Below are positions 1-12,870 of a DNA stretch of 64,000 bases, piece by piece. Each line of letters opens with the position of its first letter. Position 1 is the first letter of the stretch. The DNA is taken from positions 13,754,171 through 13,818,170 of the forward strand of contig NC_061133.1 of assembly GCF_905220365.1 (NCBI RefSeq), written 5' to 3'. The notes under the pieces are model-generated. The model did not search any database, was not told where the DNA came from, and worked only from the letters and a program-made list of their open reading frames with translations. The translations under genes were made by a program, and so were the position numbers. Source of the stretch: Vanessa cardui. Lineage: Eukaryota; Arthropoda; Insecta; Lepidoptera; Nymphalidae.

Positions 1-204
1 CACAAAATTTTGTGAATGTGCGTGTAACTAAATCTTTAAGAGTTGTATCGATTTTGATGATGATTTTTGTGTTAACTTGAGTGGTATCTCAATATCTGAT
101 AGCATTTAGTATGTTGCTCAGATCGAGAAGTAAATAAAATTAATATTTCGCTTGGAGATGGGCTTTCTTATAATAAATATATTTAATAAAATATAAATTT
201 AAAC

Positions 205-475
205 TATGTTTACCCTGTTGGTAAGTGGTCATCGTTATTGGTATTATGACATAGACAATAGTACTGCAACAAATAATAAGCATTTCTTATATCGTCAGTA
301 CACCACCAACCTAAGAAACTAAGAATTTATGTCTCATGTGCCTATCGTCACACTGGTTCACTCACCGTTTAAACCGGAACACAACAATACTGAATACTGC
401 TGTTTAACGGTAGCATGACGAGTGAGTGGTACCTACCCAGACGAGCTTGCATAAAGTCCTACCACCAAGTAAAGT
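205..475 (-). repeat. Repeat B, near full length
   Basis: Repeat B is a roughly 270-bp family. In plus orientation it starts GGGCTTTGTGCAAGCCC and ends with an A-rich tail; here it is reversed. Landmarks: TTAAACCGGAACACAACAAT and CCTACCACCAAGTAAAG. Confidence 0.7.
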
Positions 476-1120
476 CTTTCAAATATGACTTACTTGCCCG
501 GAAATTAATTACGTTCCCTTTTACGATACAAGGTTTATGCACATTACATTAAGTGCTGTTAATAATTACAACTTTAATTAAATAATGGTATTTTATGATT
601 TCAATTAAGATCTTACATAAATATCTTGATTGTTATAATATGTTAACCTTACGATTACAAAATTATTAGTTCGATATCATTGTAGTAATGATAGAACAAA
701 ATTTTCTGAGCATTTTAAGTTTCTGTGAAGTCGTGTTACAAAAAAATAGAGCTGACACATATATGTTATATATATTAAATAAAATACTTTGAAATAAATA
801 AACAAAATTTAGGATAATAAAATGATTATAATGACAAGAAATAAATGATTTACTAAAAATTGTGTTAAATAAAACAATAATAAAACTAAATTTAAATATA
901 CAATATATAAAACCGTCTATAGTAGAAAGAGATAGAAAAAAGAAAAAAAAAGGAAAGGTTTTGAAGATTTCTGTAAAAGAACTTCATTCGAAAACACTTG
1001 GCACTTGTAAGCCTACATCGTAGCTATATATATGGTACAATTTTAGTCTAAATACAAATAAATTAAATATATTTATGGCACATTTTAACATAATTTTAAG
1101 TATTTTGATCCCAACGATCC
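476..1120. other. AT-rich spacer
   Basis: A/T runs only; a purine-rich patch lies at about 930-955. No gene or recognised repeat seen. Confidence 0.6.
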
Positions 1121-1350
1121 GAGATGGCCCAATGGTTATAGCGCGTACACCTTAACCGATGATAATTATCCATCTGGAACTTCTCGGTGAGGGAAAACAT
1201 TATGAGGAAACCTGCATGTGTCTAATTTCAACGAAATTCTGCCACATTTGAATCCAATAAGCCGCACTGGAGCAGCGTGGTAGAATATGCTCCTAACCTT
1301 CTCCTCAAAAAAGAACCCTCAACCCATCAGAAGGAAATTTACAGGTTATG
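1121..1350 (+). repeat. SINE-1 (Metulj-like, tRNA-headed)
   Basis: It starts GAGATGGCCCAATGGTTATA with a tRNA A-box-like head, but the B-box region is disrupted. The CCTGCATGTGTCTAATTTCA middle and GGAAATTTACAGG end are clear. Diverged copy. Confidence 0.7.
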
Positions 1351-2715
1351 CCTATTATCTCAATAATTGAATAATCGTTTGGAAAATCAAGAGTTATTTC
1401 AATGGACCACGCCCCTAGTTTAATAATAACATAAGGTTCAGTTATGTGATCTGCACACTATTAATAACATGAAGAAGAGATTGGTTGAGATTATTGTATA
1501 ACACGAATTTCGAGGTATTTATAATTATGATTCGTGATATCATTTTTCCTTTCACCAGATACATTAGGCAGCATACACACTTGTGCAGTAAAAGCGACTG
1601 ATATATAATTCTTAATTGTCACCTATTAATGTGAAGACATAAATAATTACGATGGAGAGAAAAGTTAGCGTAAGTATGGTCTCGGTTTTACATTCTAATG
1701 CGTCATCCTGACTTTCGTTTACGTGTCGTTAATTAAATAACTGTGATTCTGTATTACTTCATTGTTATTAAAACAGTATAATTATGTCTTTTTGCAGTAG
1801 ATTTTAGAGTTGAAAACTCTCAAGAAATTAGTCTAGCCTTAGCCTAATCATTTCATAAAAGCCAGCTACCTATAAGGCTGTAAACCTACCAATGTTGCAT
1901 ATGTCCATTAGGTAAGACTCTTTTGAATAATAATTATTTTACAAAAATATATGCATTTATTTCACGTGCCTGCTTTTCGTGTATTACCTTAATTAGATTT
2001 ATTACAATTAGGTATATACAGCATACAAATATTATCTTGAAAGATAAACATGTAGTTATACCACTACATATAACAATAAATATATTTAATAGCCTATATG
2101 ACAAATCTTTAAGTATTCAAAAAATACATACAAACTGCTATATGTGTATCTGCCACAAATTTACATTAATTAAAAATGTATCAATTATTTTTCTTACTAC
2201 CAATTTTATTAAATACCTTATATGTACTCTTGCGTAACACCAGCTCAATATAATTACAGCGATCACAATAATCTGCGAATGACATGCGCAAGCGCAGCCC
2301 TACTTTACATTCGCCGCTCCATCTCGTTACATTTGTTAACTTTTGACCTTTAATAATATTTCAATCTCCTTTCCATTTTGCTTTCTACGTAATACTAGTT
2401 ATAAAATGAAGACTGCGTAATCATCAAACATTGATCGTAAATAACTACACTTAACTTACATGTTACATAACCGATACTAATAAGAGCAATGTTAGTTTGT
2501 TATTCTTCAAAAATAGTTTACTAAAATTGGGCAGAAGTGATTCGAAGGCCACTGTGACGTCATTAATTCGATATGGCAAACATTGAGCGGAAAACGTCAG
2601 ATAGAGAAATACTGCTTATGAGGAAAATAGATTAAATTCGATTGCGTTAAAACATACTTCATTTAAACATTAGTGACAAGACTTGTTTTTGATATTCTGT
2701 AAGAAATAAGACAAT
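1351..2715. other. AT-rich spacer
   Basis: No recognised element. A 104-codon frame (1923-2237) is low-complexity I/L/T/N-rich and judged chance. Confidence 0.6.
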
Positions 2716-2946
2716 CAACAGCCTGTAAATTTCCCACTGCTGGGCCTACCTCTCCCTTTGAGGAGAAGGTTTACATATCTACCTTAAACATACATAGCAT
2801 ACTCTTTCTACCTCGCTGTTCCAATGCGGGTTGATGGAATACACATGTGGCAGAATTTCATTGAAATTAGACACATGCAAGTTTCCTCATGATGTTTTCT
2901 TTCTCTGTCGAGAACGAGAAAATTATATACAAAAATTAGGCACATA
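2716..2946 (-). repeat. SINE-1, head missing
   Basis: Starts CAACAGCCTGTAAATTTCCC and runs to the GAGAACGAGAAAATTATA region. The tRNA-like head is absent. Confidence 0.75.
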
Positions 2947-3827
2947 AATAAAAAATAATTAAGAAAAAAATCAAATTTATAAAGTTTGATCCCAAGAATA
3001 GTGATTAGAAATTTAATTACACAAGTATAATTAATTAATGTCAGGAACTTTGTTTTAACAATTGTGTAACTCTAATGCTATTATTAAAAGTTTTTTTTTA
3101 AATTTTGAATGAAGAACTATTTTTGAAAATAATTAAAGAAATGATTAATTGTGAGCTTAAATCACAGAACAGTAATACTAATAACCAAATTTCGCACACT
3201 ATACCATTCAAATCTTTTAGTCTCACGTTTTGCACTGATTCAAATTACAAGCATAATTAGTAAAGTAAAAGTTTTTGAATATTTTTGAAGTATTTCTAAG
3301 AGCTAAATAACTTTATGTAGCAGTAGTATTTCTATGACAAAAGCAATGACTTTTCCGAATAAGCAACCAAAGATGTAGGCACGACAGATCATAAGTTTTC
3401 TTAACTGAATGCCCCTAAGATTTTATCAGCTCAAATTTTATTTATATTTTATTTTTACAGAGTATTATTTGTAATTTTTTTAATACATTAAGTTATATAA
3501 GAGAAAATTAGATATATATTCGTATTCACATAAGTCAATACCATAATACCAATTCACGAATATCTATTACATAACATTCGACAAACAATACATTTAAAAA
3601 AAGCAAAGATAAATCATACCTTGTACATTAAGATGAAGATGATAAGAAAGCTTGAAGTAACTATTCGTTGATTTTCAAACAAGATATCATACATCTAGAT
3701 GAAATTGCTCATAATTAATATATTGGTATAATTTTTGTTATTTCGTGATACTGTCATTCCAAAACGGAAATACCTTAATATTTAGTTTAATAGTTACTTG
3801 GTAGAACTGAGATGACCCAGTACAGCC

Positions 3828-4110
3828 GAGATGGCTGAATGTTTATAACACGTGCATCTTAACCGATGATTGCGGGTTCAAACACAGACAGGCACCACTG
3901 AATATTCATGTGCTTAATTTTTGTTTATAAGCGGTGAAATAAAATATCGTGACAAAATCTGCATGTGTCTAATTTCATCGAAATTCTGCCATATGTGCAT
4001 TCAACCAACGGCACCAACCCGCATTGGAACAGCGTGGAGGAATATGTTCCAAACCTTCTCCGCAAAAGAGAGAGGAGGCCTAGCAGCGGTAAATTTACAG
4101 ACTGTTACTG
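3828..4110 (+). repeat. SINE-1, full length
   Basis: Head GAGATGGCTGAATG..., B-box-like GCGGGTTCAAACA and the terminal AAATTTACAGACTGTTACTG are all present. Several substitutions. Confidence 0.8.
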
Positions 4111-4615
4111 ACTGACTGGTTTCATACTTTTACCTCAAATATTCGTTCAATCCACGCGTTATTTTCGGAAGAATTTATACAAACATAACAAGATCTAATA
4201 CAAAATAATATCTGTTAATGGAGCAGAATATGCCGAATTAATTGCTCCGACTGTTCGCGGCATGTGCGGATAAAGGATTTCATTAAACGTTTTAATTTGA
4301 ATTAATTACGTTTTAATACGTGGTGCGTTTCATTACCGACGTCATATTTATGCGGATTACAAATAATATCGCCTTTGCAGTAACGAGTGTAGAAAATTAG
4401 ACTTTAAATTGTTATACACGATTGTTTCCAGTTAATTATATTGAATGTTATTAAAATTGTATCTCATTTAGATTTAGAGTTCTATTTTCAAATTTGATAT
4501 CTCGTAAGTGTTCCACAGGGTTCAATTTTGATTTCTATAATATTTCTTATCTATATTAGTGATAATTTATTTCATTTATTAGTTTTAATAGAATATAATC
4601 ATTTCTATTTTATTT

Positions 4616-4867
4616 GGGCTTTGTGCAAGCCCGTTTGAGTAGGTACCACCCAGTCATCAGTTATTCTACCGCTAAACAACAGTACTGTTGCGTTCCGGAT
4701 TGAAGGGTGCTTACTCAGCCTGCACACAGTGTAACTACAGACTCAAGAGACATAACATCTTAGTTCCCAAAGTTGGTGTCGCATTGGCGTGCCACATGCC
4801 ATTTTCTATGGGTGGTGGTGGCCACTCACCATCAGGTAGCCCATGTGCTTGTCCACCAACCTATAAG
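4616..4867 (+). repeat. Repeat B, near full length
   Basis: GGGCTTTGTGCAAGCCCGTT to CATCAGGTAGCCCATGTGCT and CCACCAACCTATA. The apparent 82- and 71-codon frames here are repeat sequence. Confidence 0.8.
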
Positions 4868-5195
4868 TTACCACATAATAATAATAATACTAGGTGTTCT
4901 ATATTTAATAATAAATATCATTTTAGCAACGATTAGTACTAACGCTTCAAAATCTATATTGAGTTTATTTATAGTCATACACATATAATATTAATGATCT
5001 TTATTATAGATTTAATTATAATGAATTGCAATAATGTAAAAATAAAATTAATCATTATTAATAAAAGTTGATTAATGTAATAAAGATAAGTATGACAAAA
5101 TCGTAAAACAGAGTGCAATATGCAATATAACAGTAGTAAATGTTACATCAAAACTGCTTCAATCTTTAGACGATCATACTTTCACTGAAGCAAGT

Positions 5196-5475
5196 CACCT
5201 ATACATACAAAAAAATTGGAGTGTCTGTTTGTAATATTAAAATAGCCCTTTTTTACTCAATGTATATGTATGTATACGGTACATATACCAAAATATTTTT
5301 TTTTACCATTTTTTCTGTCTGTTTGTCTGTTTGCTCCGGCAAATCTCTGGAACGGCTGGACCGATTTCGACGGGACTTCTCTGGCAGATAACTAATATAA
5401 TAAACAGTAAATGGGGCTACAATTTTTTTTTTTGTTAAATTGAAACGCGTACAATGTCGCGGTCACGGCTAGTTC
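5196..5475 (-). repeat. Repeat E, near full length
   Basis: Reversed copy of a family with AAAGTCCCGTCAAAATCGGT-like and AGACAGACAGA motifs: GGAGTGTCTGTTTGTAATAT to CTGGACCGATTTCGACGGGA and TTGTTAAATTGAAACGCG. Probably an old LINE 3' end; family not named. Confidence 0.55.
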
Positions 5476-7130
5476 AAAAGATTTAGTACATCAAGCGGTA
5501 TTCGAGCACTTTTATCTTTAATAATCTTTGCACTGACCAAGATCATAAAGATAGAAAAGAACTAATGGCCGAGGTCAATGTTTTTTTTGTCTTCGTTACC
5601 AAATACAAAGCACTTAGCATTCATCATAAAGGTGTGACTTAAAATAATGTATTTTTAGAATATTATTTTTTACTCATATCATATTGTACATTGCTACAAT
5701 TAGTTAAAAAATTAGTAAATATATAGTAACTTAAAAAAAAAAAATTCCTTCCATTAATTATATTCTTTAGTGGTTTTTTTTAATAATTCATTTATATCAT
5801 ATTTATGGTACATGGCTTCAATTCTTTACCGTTTATTTGATTTTAAGGTGTAAAAAAATCATTTGTAATTTTTATTATGTAATTACCATAAATTAAGTTG
5901 TTACATATAAAGCTTAACAACACGAAAATTTGAATATGGAACGCAATTTTTAAATTAATCACGTGAACTATTTTACATATTATATATATACTAAATATAA
6001 AATTGTACTAAAGTAATATTTGAAATTGTACTCTCATTTTCGATGTAGTTGAGGCCTTATCCAAGACTCTGTAATACTATTACGACATTTCAAGCGCATT
6101 AAAGTACCTATGTGTCTGACTCATTATACTCCACTTTTAACATTACAAAATCATCTTGAATAAAATTAAATTTGAATCATCATAATTATCTCGAAATATT
6201 TAAATAAATTATGTCTTTTAATTTCAGTATTCTTTGTCATATTTATGCTGTTAGTATTTTATTAATAGATAATTATTTTGAATATATTATACATAAATAA
6301 AATAACAATTATATAATTGATGAAAGTTGTTTCAAATATTTGTTGACGTATATTTTATTTTAGAATAAATGAATTCAATATTGACTGTTATAATTGTTAA
6401 GCTGATTGGTCAAAAATTTGTTATAAGGATATACAAATTTTAAATACTCGTAATGCTTCAATTTACTCCCAAATGCGAACATAATTACGGAATTGATATG
6501 AAAAATAATAAGAAATATGTAAAACTTTGTACAAAACTAACTAATTAAAAATGTATTGTATGATATATTTTTTGTTTTTATATTTACACTTAATAAGGAA
6601 CCATATAAAGCTTTTCTATTTTAAGGCGTTTTTTTTTATTTCAACACATGGACCAAAGTTTTTATCACTGTTTCCAAACCAGATTGACAAATAATTCCAT
6701 ATTAGTGATGTTATATAACAAAAACACAACGAAATAGAAAATCATTGTGTAAAGAATTTAAGATTAACATAAAAATCCCATAAAAACTGCACTGAATATG
6801 TTATAAGATCATCGACCCAGAAATATCTGTGTCAATGGCACAAGTCACTGTTGTGCATACTCACAAAAACCCATAAATATTAGCATGCATACAACAAACC
6901 ATTAGATACAGGCCGGCTTAAATAATAAGCTGAAAGCGTTTTTCACACAACATTATACAACAATTTTGTATAAAGCACACACATGTACTAATTAATAATT
7001 TAACTAAAAATAAGTGACAGATAAATAGTGGTACTCTGTAAGAAACTCGAAACTCCAATGTTTGAAATGTCAAATGCGATATGCCATATTCACTTCAATT
7101 ATAACATTTATATGATACGTGTATCAAAAT
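5476..7130. other. AT-rich spacer
   Basis: Long A/T-rich stretch with no gene or clear repeat. Confidence 0.6.
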
Positions 7131-7281
7131 AGTCACGTGCAAGTTTCATCACGATGTTTTTTTTCACCACCAAGCACGTCATTAATTATAATTACAAATT
7201 AACCAAATGAAAATTTAGTACTTGTCTGGGTTTGTAACCGCAATCATCGGTTTAGTTTTAACCGCTGGGCCATCACGGCTC
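7131..7281 (-). repeat. SINE-1, 3' part missing
   Basis: Retains the CACGATGTTTT...CACCACCAAGCACG segment and the head (CAATCATCGGTT...GGGCCATC). The 3' half has been lost. Confidence 0.65.
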
Positions 7282-8127
7282 TTAATCCGTAGCTACGCCC
7301 CATTGCAATTGCCAAAAAGGTCCCTACAATAAGTAAAAAATTAGACTTTATCCGCCCTTCGGATTCATGTTTGCTTCATATTAAACTACATTAGAATTAG
7401 TTAGTTATTCAGAAAAAGAAGGGACACCGTTTCTTTCACATTTATAATATTAGTACAGATAAAATAAAATGTAGTTCTTATTTTAAACAAAGTTTGATAG
7501 TCCAATAGATTTTTTTATTGTTTTATTTTACCTCACGAAGTTCCAGAAACGATCGAATCCTGTTACTTATACCATACACTAATGGGTTTAATAACATAAC
7601 ACAGAATTACAAAAGAATGACCACATCACGTACATATAAGGTGTTTGGTAAGCATCACGAAAACGGGTAATGCGTTTTACGGCTTAAAGTGTAAGTGATA
7701 ACCATTTTTAATGGCGTTTTGTCACCACTGTAATGTCATATAGTTCAGTGTTTATGTTGTAGTCACTATGTGTACAAATATAATTAACTACTTAAATAAT
7801 AGATGGCGTTAGTGGGCTATTAAATTACGCTAACGTCTTGTCTTGTTAAATATATAAGACTAACAAGGGATTTGATGAAATAAGTTTAAGGTTGTCTAAT
7901 ACTCGCCCCCATGCCCTGTTATATTGCAAAGAACAATACGGCCAAGAGCAAAACGACACACAGACGTAAAGCCTAGCCCAAGCTGAGCCTAATCTAAGCC
8001 ATCTGGGGAATTATATACACACACAAGAGTTTATCAAAATTGCTTAGGCAATGGTTGCACATTTAGAAGTAGTTCAGACACACATATACACAGATGATTT
8101 ATATAATATATCTTTATATTATTTTTT
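7282..8127. other. Spacer
   Basis: Mixed-composition DNA with a slightly GC-richer part at 7640-7990; nothing recognised. Confidence 0.55.
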
Positions 8128-8290
8128 TTTTCAAACGAGTAGGAAGCTCACCTGACGGAAAGTGACATCCACCGCCCTTGGACATCTGGAACACCAGGGG
8201 GCTTGCAAGTGCGTTGGCGGCCTTAAAGGAAATTGTACGCTATCTTCTTTTTAAGTGCGTAGGTACCCACAGGCGTTACAAGTAGTGGCA
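8128..8290 (+). repeat. Repeat C fragment
   Basis: A T-run at 8122 is followed by AAACGAGTAGGAAGCTCACC, CACCGCCCTTGGACATCTGG and AACACCAGGGGGCTTGCAAG. The pattern is a widely seen lepidopteran interspersed repeat and the only clear copy here. Confidence 0.55.
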
Positions 8291-9027
8291 CCAGTATGAA
8301 ATGTGCCAGATCCCTTCGCGTACGTAGAAAAAATTGTGTTTAATCGCACAATTAAATGAAAAACTTCCTTATAACTTTGTAATTGCTTAATAATATACAT
8401 AATTTTTTAATTAAAAACTTAACATCACTTAACACTTTTATGTTTTTTTATTTATTATAGGAAGGTAGATGAGTTTATTGCTATTGTTTACGTCTAGTCT
8501 AAAAAGAAATATATCACAGTATTCGTTAACAGACATAAAAAAATCTTATTGTGAAATATAATATAGTATATTAATCAGAAGTCGTGATACGCAATTCTAG
8601 TATTTAATAAAATTTTGTCTTTCAATTTTTAATAAAATCATCAACCATAATATTTTAAATAATAAATATATTATAATTAATAATAATAAAGATACAATTC
8701 AAGAATTTTTCAAAACATTTCGTACACAAATACGAACGATTATTTTTATTTATGTATATTTATTTATGTATGTAAATTAATAAATTGAGTCGAAATGAGT
8801 CAACTGATTTTGCTAAACGATGTTTATCGAAATGATGATTCAAAGTGGCTCGAGTATTTTCGTGACGACACTGACACACAATATGGCTGTAAGTTTAAAA
8901 AAAACTATGTAAATTTCTATGATTTTACGATATTATGATATGATAGCTATCTATATAAACAACTTGTAATTAGGCCCTCATTCGGTACCTCATTACCGGT
9001 GCATGTTAGCTATTATTATTATTTTTA
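8291..9027. other. AT-rich spacer
   Basis: Nothing recognised apart from a short TTATTTATGTA repetition at about 8747-8775. Confidence 0.55.
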
Positions 9028-9297
9028 TTGTATAGGTTGGCGGACGAGAGTATAGGCCACCTGATGGTAAGTGGTCACCATCACCCATAGATAATGAAGC
9101 TGTATGAAATATTAATTATTCCTTACATCGTCAATGTGCCACCAACCTTGGAAATTAAAATGTTGTGTCCCTTGTGCCTGTAGTTTCACTGGCTCACTCA
9201 CCCTTCAAACCGGAACACAACAATACTGAGTACTGTTATTTGGCGGTAGAATAACTGACGAGTGAGTGGTACCAATCCAGACGGGCTTGCACATCAT
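9028..9297 (-). repeat. Repeat B, full length
   Basis: TTGTATAGGTTGGCGGACGA to CAGACGGGCTTGCACATC, well preserved. Confidence 0.8.
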
Positions 9298-9312
9298 GAC
9301 ATCCATCAGCCA

Positions 9313-9570
9313 CTAGTTTTGGTATGACGCGCCATTGGGTATGGCACAGCACTTCCTGATGGAGTGTGCTGCTTGTAAGGCCCAGGGCATGTCTTGGTGG
9401 TGATAGTCGGTGATATCTCGCTGCATGCCATGAGTCAGCGAGAGGTTTTGGATGGAGATGGTCTTTTTTCGCATACGTGTGTGAGGAAATTGTCTCCGCT
9501 TACAAACTCCATCAAATAAGATCGGGAAGAAGATTTTCTGCAGCCGGGGTTCTCTGTACCCGGTGCCCAT
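9313..9570 (-). other. GC-richer unique block with an 85-codon frame between two repeats
   Basis: A less AT-rich segment (9298-9600) is sandwiched between repeat B (9028-9297) and SINE-1 (9611-9897). The minus-strand frame contains MRKKTISIQNLSLTHGMQRD and is not recognised. It may be a fragment of an older mobile element; coding status is doubtful. Confidence 0.2.
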
Positions 9571-9610
9571 CTAGCTTAGAAGATAATAGAGGGGGAAACA
9601 TCGCGCCTTC

Positions 9611-9897
9611 AGTGGCCAGCCAGTGGTTAGAACGCGTGCATCTTAACCGATGATTGCGGGTTCAAACCCAGGCAAGCACCACTATATATGTGCTTAATTT
9701 GTGTTAATAATTCATCTCGTGCTCGGCGTTGAAGGAAAACATCGTGAGGAAACCTGCATGTGTCTAATTTCATCGAAATTCTGCCACATGTGCATTCCAC
9801 GTACCCGCATTAGAACAGCGTGGTGGAATATATTCCAAACCCTCTCCTTAATTGCAGAGGAGGCCTCATCTCAGTAGTGGGAAATGTACAGGCTGAC
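9611..9897 (+). repeat. SINE-1, full length
   Basis: Runs from GTGGCCAGCCAGTGGTTAGA through GCGGGTTCAAACCC to GGGAAATGTACAGGCTGA. Well preserved. Confidence 0.8.
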
Positions 9898-12029
9898 TAT
9901 GCACAAATGATGCTCTGATGACCCCCATTCACACTGACTGAATAACGATAGCTTTTAGAGCGAGTAAGAGCATTATTCCAACGAGAACAAAGTAAAACTT
10001 ACATGTGTCTGCGTACACTTATAATGTAATTGGCTCATCTCCCTTGAGATTAGCCGTAATCGATCTGGAGGATACATCATAATGTACAGTAATTGGTATT
10101 GAGAAAATTCAAGGGATCATGGAATGGATCAAAAGTTACTAAAACCTGTTTTATTTGCAAAGTTCATGCGAAATCGCGAATATTTATAGATGTCGAGTTC
10201 TTTGATTTTGCCGATTCAATAAAATATATCACCACGTTCATTAAAAAGATTCGACGACTATTCTCTTATCTTAAACGAATACATTATGTATACAATAAAC
10301 ATAATTTACAATAAATATATTATGAAAATGAATTGGGTAAGTTACACAGCTGACCGAAAAATTTGCTAATAATTTTAAAATTCAAGATAAGTTATACCAA
10401 AGATAAAACGTTAAGATTATAGCAAAAAGTTTTGGAGTCAAAATCGAAAAGTGCAAAATTCCTATTTTCATCTTCTGCTTATTGTTGATTACTATTACTA
10501 ATTATTATGTAAGCTTTTCCAAAATCTTTTTATATGCCCTCTTTGGTCGAGTAGTGTGTTTCACACCGGTTTTCATGAGTATGCCAGTCTGAGGTCCCGG
10601 GTTCAATTCCCGACCGAGTTGATATAGAAAAAGTTAATTAGCTTTCTACGTTGTCTTGGGTCTGGGTGTTTGTGGTACCGTCATTAATCCTGATGATTGT
10701 CATAAAACAAGTGCGTTAGCTTCTTACACTGGAATCAGAGTAATGTATACGATGTTGTCCAATATTTATGTTTATTTAATATGATCAAAAGACAAGTGAT
10801 TTCGACCATTAAATGAAGTAGTAGTAAAGTGGTAGCTTCAGTTAATATAGTTTGATAAATGACAATTCAAAATTTCGATTTTGGAATTAATCCTATATTC
10901 TATTGTTTCATAATTTTCACCACACTTAAAAATTAAACCCAGAATTTCAGAATCCATTTCAATTATACATCAAAATAGAATGGCGTTACTAAGAAACTAA
11001 GTCAATTGGGCCAACTTTGTTATCTTTGTGTGTGTGTCAGCTACGCTTGACATACGCCAAACGACATACTTTATTAGTGTGAGTAAATTTAGTAGCCATC
11101 TGTTGGCCACCACAAAAACGTACAGCTTTGACAGTCCATCTACACATATAAATAATCAAAGACATTATGTACATATGTATTCATTTCTTATATATGTATA
11201 TTATTTATTTTTATTAGTTGTATAATATAAGACTGCAAGAGATTCCTTTTTTGGTATATGACCGTTTTTGCACTGGTATATTAAATTTTGTTTGTAAAAA
11301 ATATTATGCAAGTTTATTTGTGTATTTTTTTTTATAAAGTATATAAACAAACAGACACATGAGAAAAATATTAAAATGAGCGCCAAAAAAGTAACACGCA
11401 TATATGGGTTGATATTTTTATGTTAACGTTTCTGAACTTTATTTGATCGAAAGGTTTTTAGAAAGTCTTTGCACATATTTTAACATTCACAAATCTTCCG
11501 TACTCAGTTTTAGTACATTTATACTATGATTGGTTTTATGAGCAATCGCCAGTAAATCAAAAGATAATAATATTCTAACTATTCTAACATTGATTGATTA
11601 CTTCTTAATATATATTCTGTATATATGTACGGTAAAATATTAATGTAATTATAAGTAAATTTGATACCGTAAAATTTGTACAAGGAACGAACACAAACAT
11701 ATAGCACCCGTTGCTGGACTTTAAGGTAGATATACAATTAGTTGTCGTTTACAGTTTAGAAGGTTGATAATCACGTGTTGGGTATTAGAGCTGTCTAATA
11801 TAAACAATGTCATAAGGTCTTACAAAACGACTTATCAGTAGGTCTTTAATAATGTTGGCTATACAGTCTTTTGTTCTTTTTTCGTTTGTGTGTCAAACGA
11901 GTTTAATTGTATTCTAGAATAGTCTCGAATAAGTTAGTACGACAATAAAATCATTTGACATCGTTACATTTTGTTTGCTTTTCAACATGAATCTATCATT
12001 GGGAAAAAAGTAACCTATGTCCTTACTTG
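9898..12029. other. Spacer around the repeat H SINE
   Basis: Outside 10536-10780, no gene or recognised repeat is seen. Small frames at 10093-10314, 11028-11225 and 11201-11401 are AT-driven. Confidence 0.55.
10536..10780 (+). repeat. Repeat H (second tRNA-headed SINE)
   Basis: The head CCTCTTTGGTCGAGTAGTGT is A-box-like and GGTCCCGGGTTCAATTCCCG is B-box-like, followed by TTCTACGTTGTCTTGGGTCT and a TTTATT-rich tail. It resembles a Leu/Ser-type tRNA with a long arm, but the extra sequence and tail mark it as a SINE, not a tRNA gene. Confidence 0.65.
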
Positions 12030-12136
12030 AAGTGAACTTCATACTAAATTTCGTCAAATTCGGTTCATTGGTTTTTTTTGAAAAAGAGCGACAGACAAAC
12101 AGAGTTACCTTCACATTTATAATATTAATATAGGTT
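12030..12136 (+). repeat. Repeat F
   Basis: CTTCATACTAAATTTCGTCA, AAGAGCGACAGACAAACAGA and CACATTTATAATATTAATAT. Common LINE-end-like sequence; overlapping small frame rejected. Confidence 0.5.
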
Positions 12137-12277
12137 GTAAGGATTTGGCTAAGTATTTCCTATAATATGTAAAATGTTGCAAATATTTGAAATGTCATGT
12201 CAAAAAATTATGATGAATACTTACTACTACTACTTACTTAATAAAATATGCTTTCCCTAAGGGATAAAAGTAAAGTA

Positions 12278-12408
12278 ACAGCCTGTACATTTCCCACTGC
12301 TGAGATAAAGCCTTCTCTTCCATTAATGAGAGGGTTTGGAACATATTCCACCACGCTGTTCCAATGCGGGTTGGTGGAATGCACATGTGGCAGAATTTCG
12401 ATGAAAAT
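12278..12408 (-). repeat. SINE-1 3' half
   Basis: ACAGCCTGTACATTTCCCAC to GCACATGTGGCAGAATTTCG, then an abrupt switch to repeat B at about 12411. Confidence 0.75.
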
Positions 12409-12410
12409 TG

Positions 12411-12470
12411 TCTTATGCCTGTAATTAAATTGGCTACTCTACCCTTCAAACCGGAAGACATGAACATAGT
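12411..12470 (-). repeat. Repeat B fragment fused to SINE-1
   Basis: TATGCCTGTAATTAAATTGG and ACCCTTCAAACCGGAAGACA match the B core and follow the SINE-1 fragment without a spacer. Confidence 0.6.
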
Positions 12471-12545
12471 TATGGAAGTTTGGCAAAAAAACGGACGTGC
12501 AGACATATTTGAAAGCCCTACACCGGTTAACACGTTTAATGGGGA

Positions 12546-12870
12546 GCGAGGTCTAACACGCCCCTAATGTGTCCCTTGCGGGTGCGCCTAAGAAATACAT
12601 AGATTTCTTTGTCATCCGGAGGCCGTTACATCTATTTGTTATATTGTAGGGAAGTGATAAATATATTTATATGATGCCCATTGAAAACAGAATGCTATGG
12701 TGTACCTACTTTAATACGGGGTCTCTTCGACCACGAAGCGCATTGAAGATATAAAATTAGATCACTTCACACAATCACATCTCATCGAATTTTAGTTTCT
12801 TAAAGGTTACGAGGTCTAATAAGCCCAGTACCGGTATTATGATAGTTTACATACGAGGTCTTAAACGCCC
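12546..12870 (+). repeat. Three dispersed copies of an 18-bp motif
   Basis: RCGAGGTCTWAWAMGCCC-like sequences occur at 12546-12563, 12809-12826 and 12853-12870. The first ends a small open frame after the repeat B fragment, and the third opens another frame (12839-13105). Neither frame is recognised. Confidence 0.45.

Noticed and set aside
1923..2237. 104-codon frame
   Set aside because: I/T/N/Y-rich translation of AT-rich DNA, no signal peptide pattern or family, ATG not in a good context (it begins with an alternative start).
10565..10620. tRNA gene suggested by A-box and B-box-like sequences
   Set aside because: No proper acceptor stem, extended 3' body and copies at 47550 and 62150 show a SINE.
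12234..12567. Overlapping 99- and 67-codon frames
   Set aside because: Mostly SINE-1 and repeat B sequence; only the short 3' end near 12475-12565 is unexplained and is reported as a motif finding.
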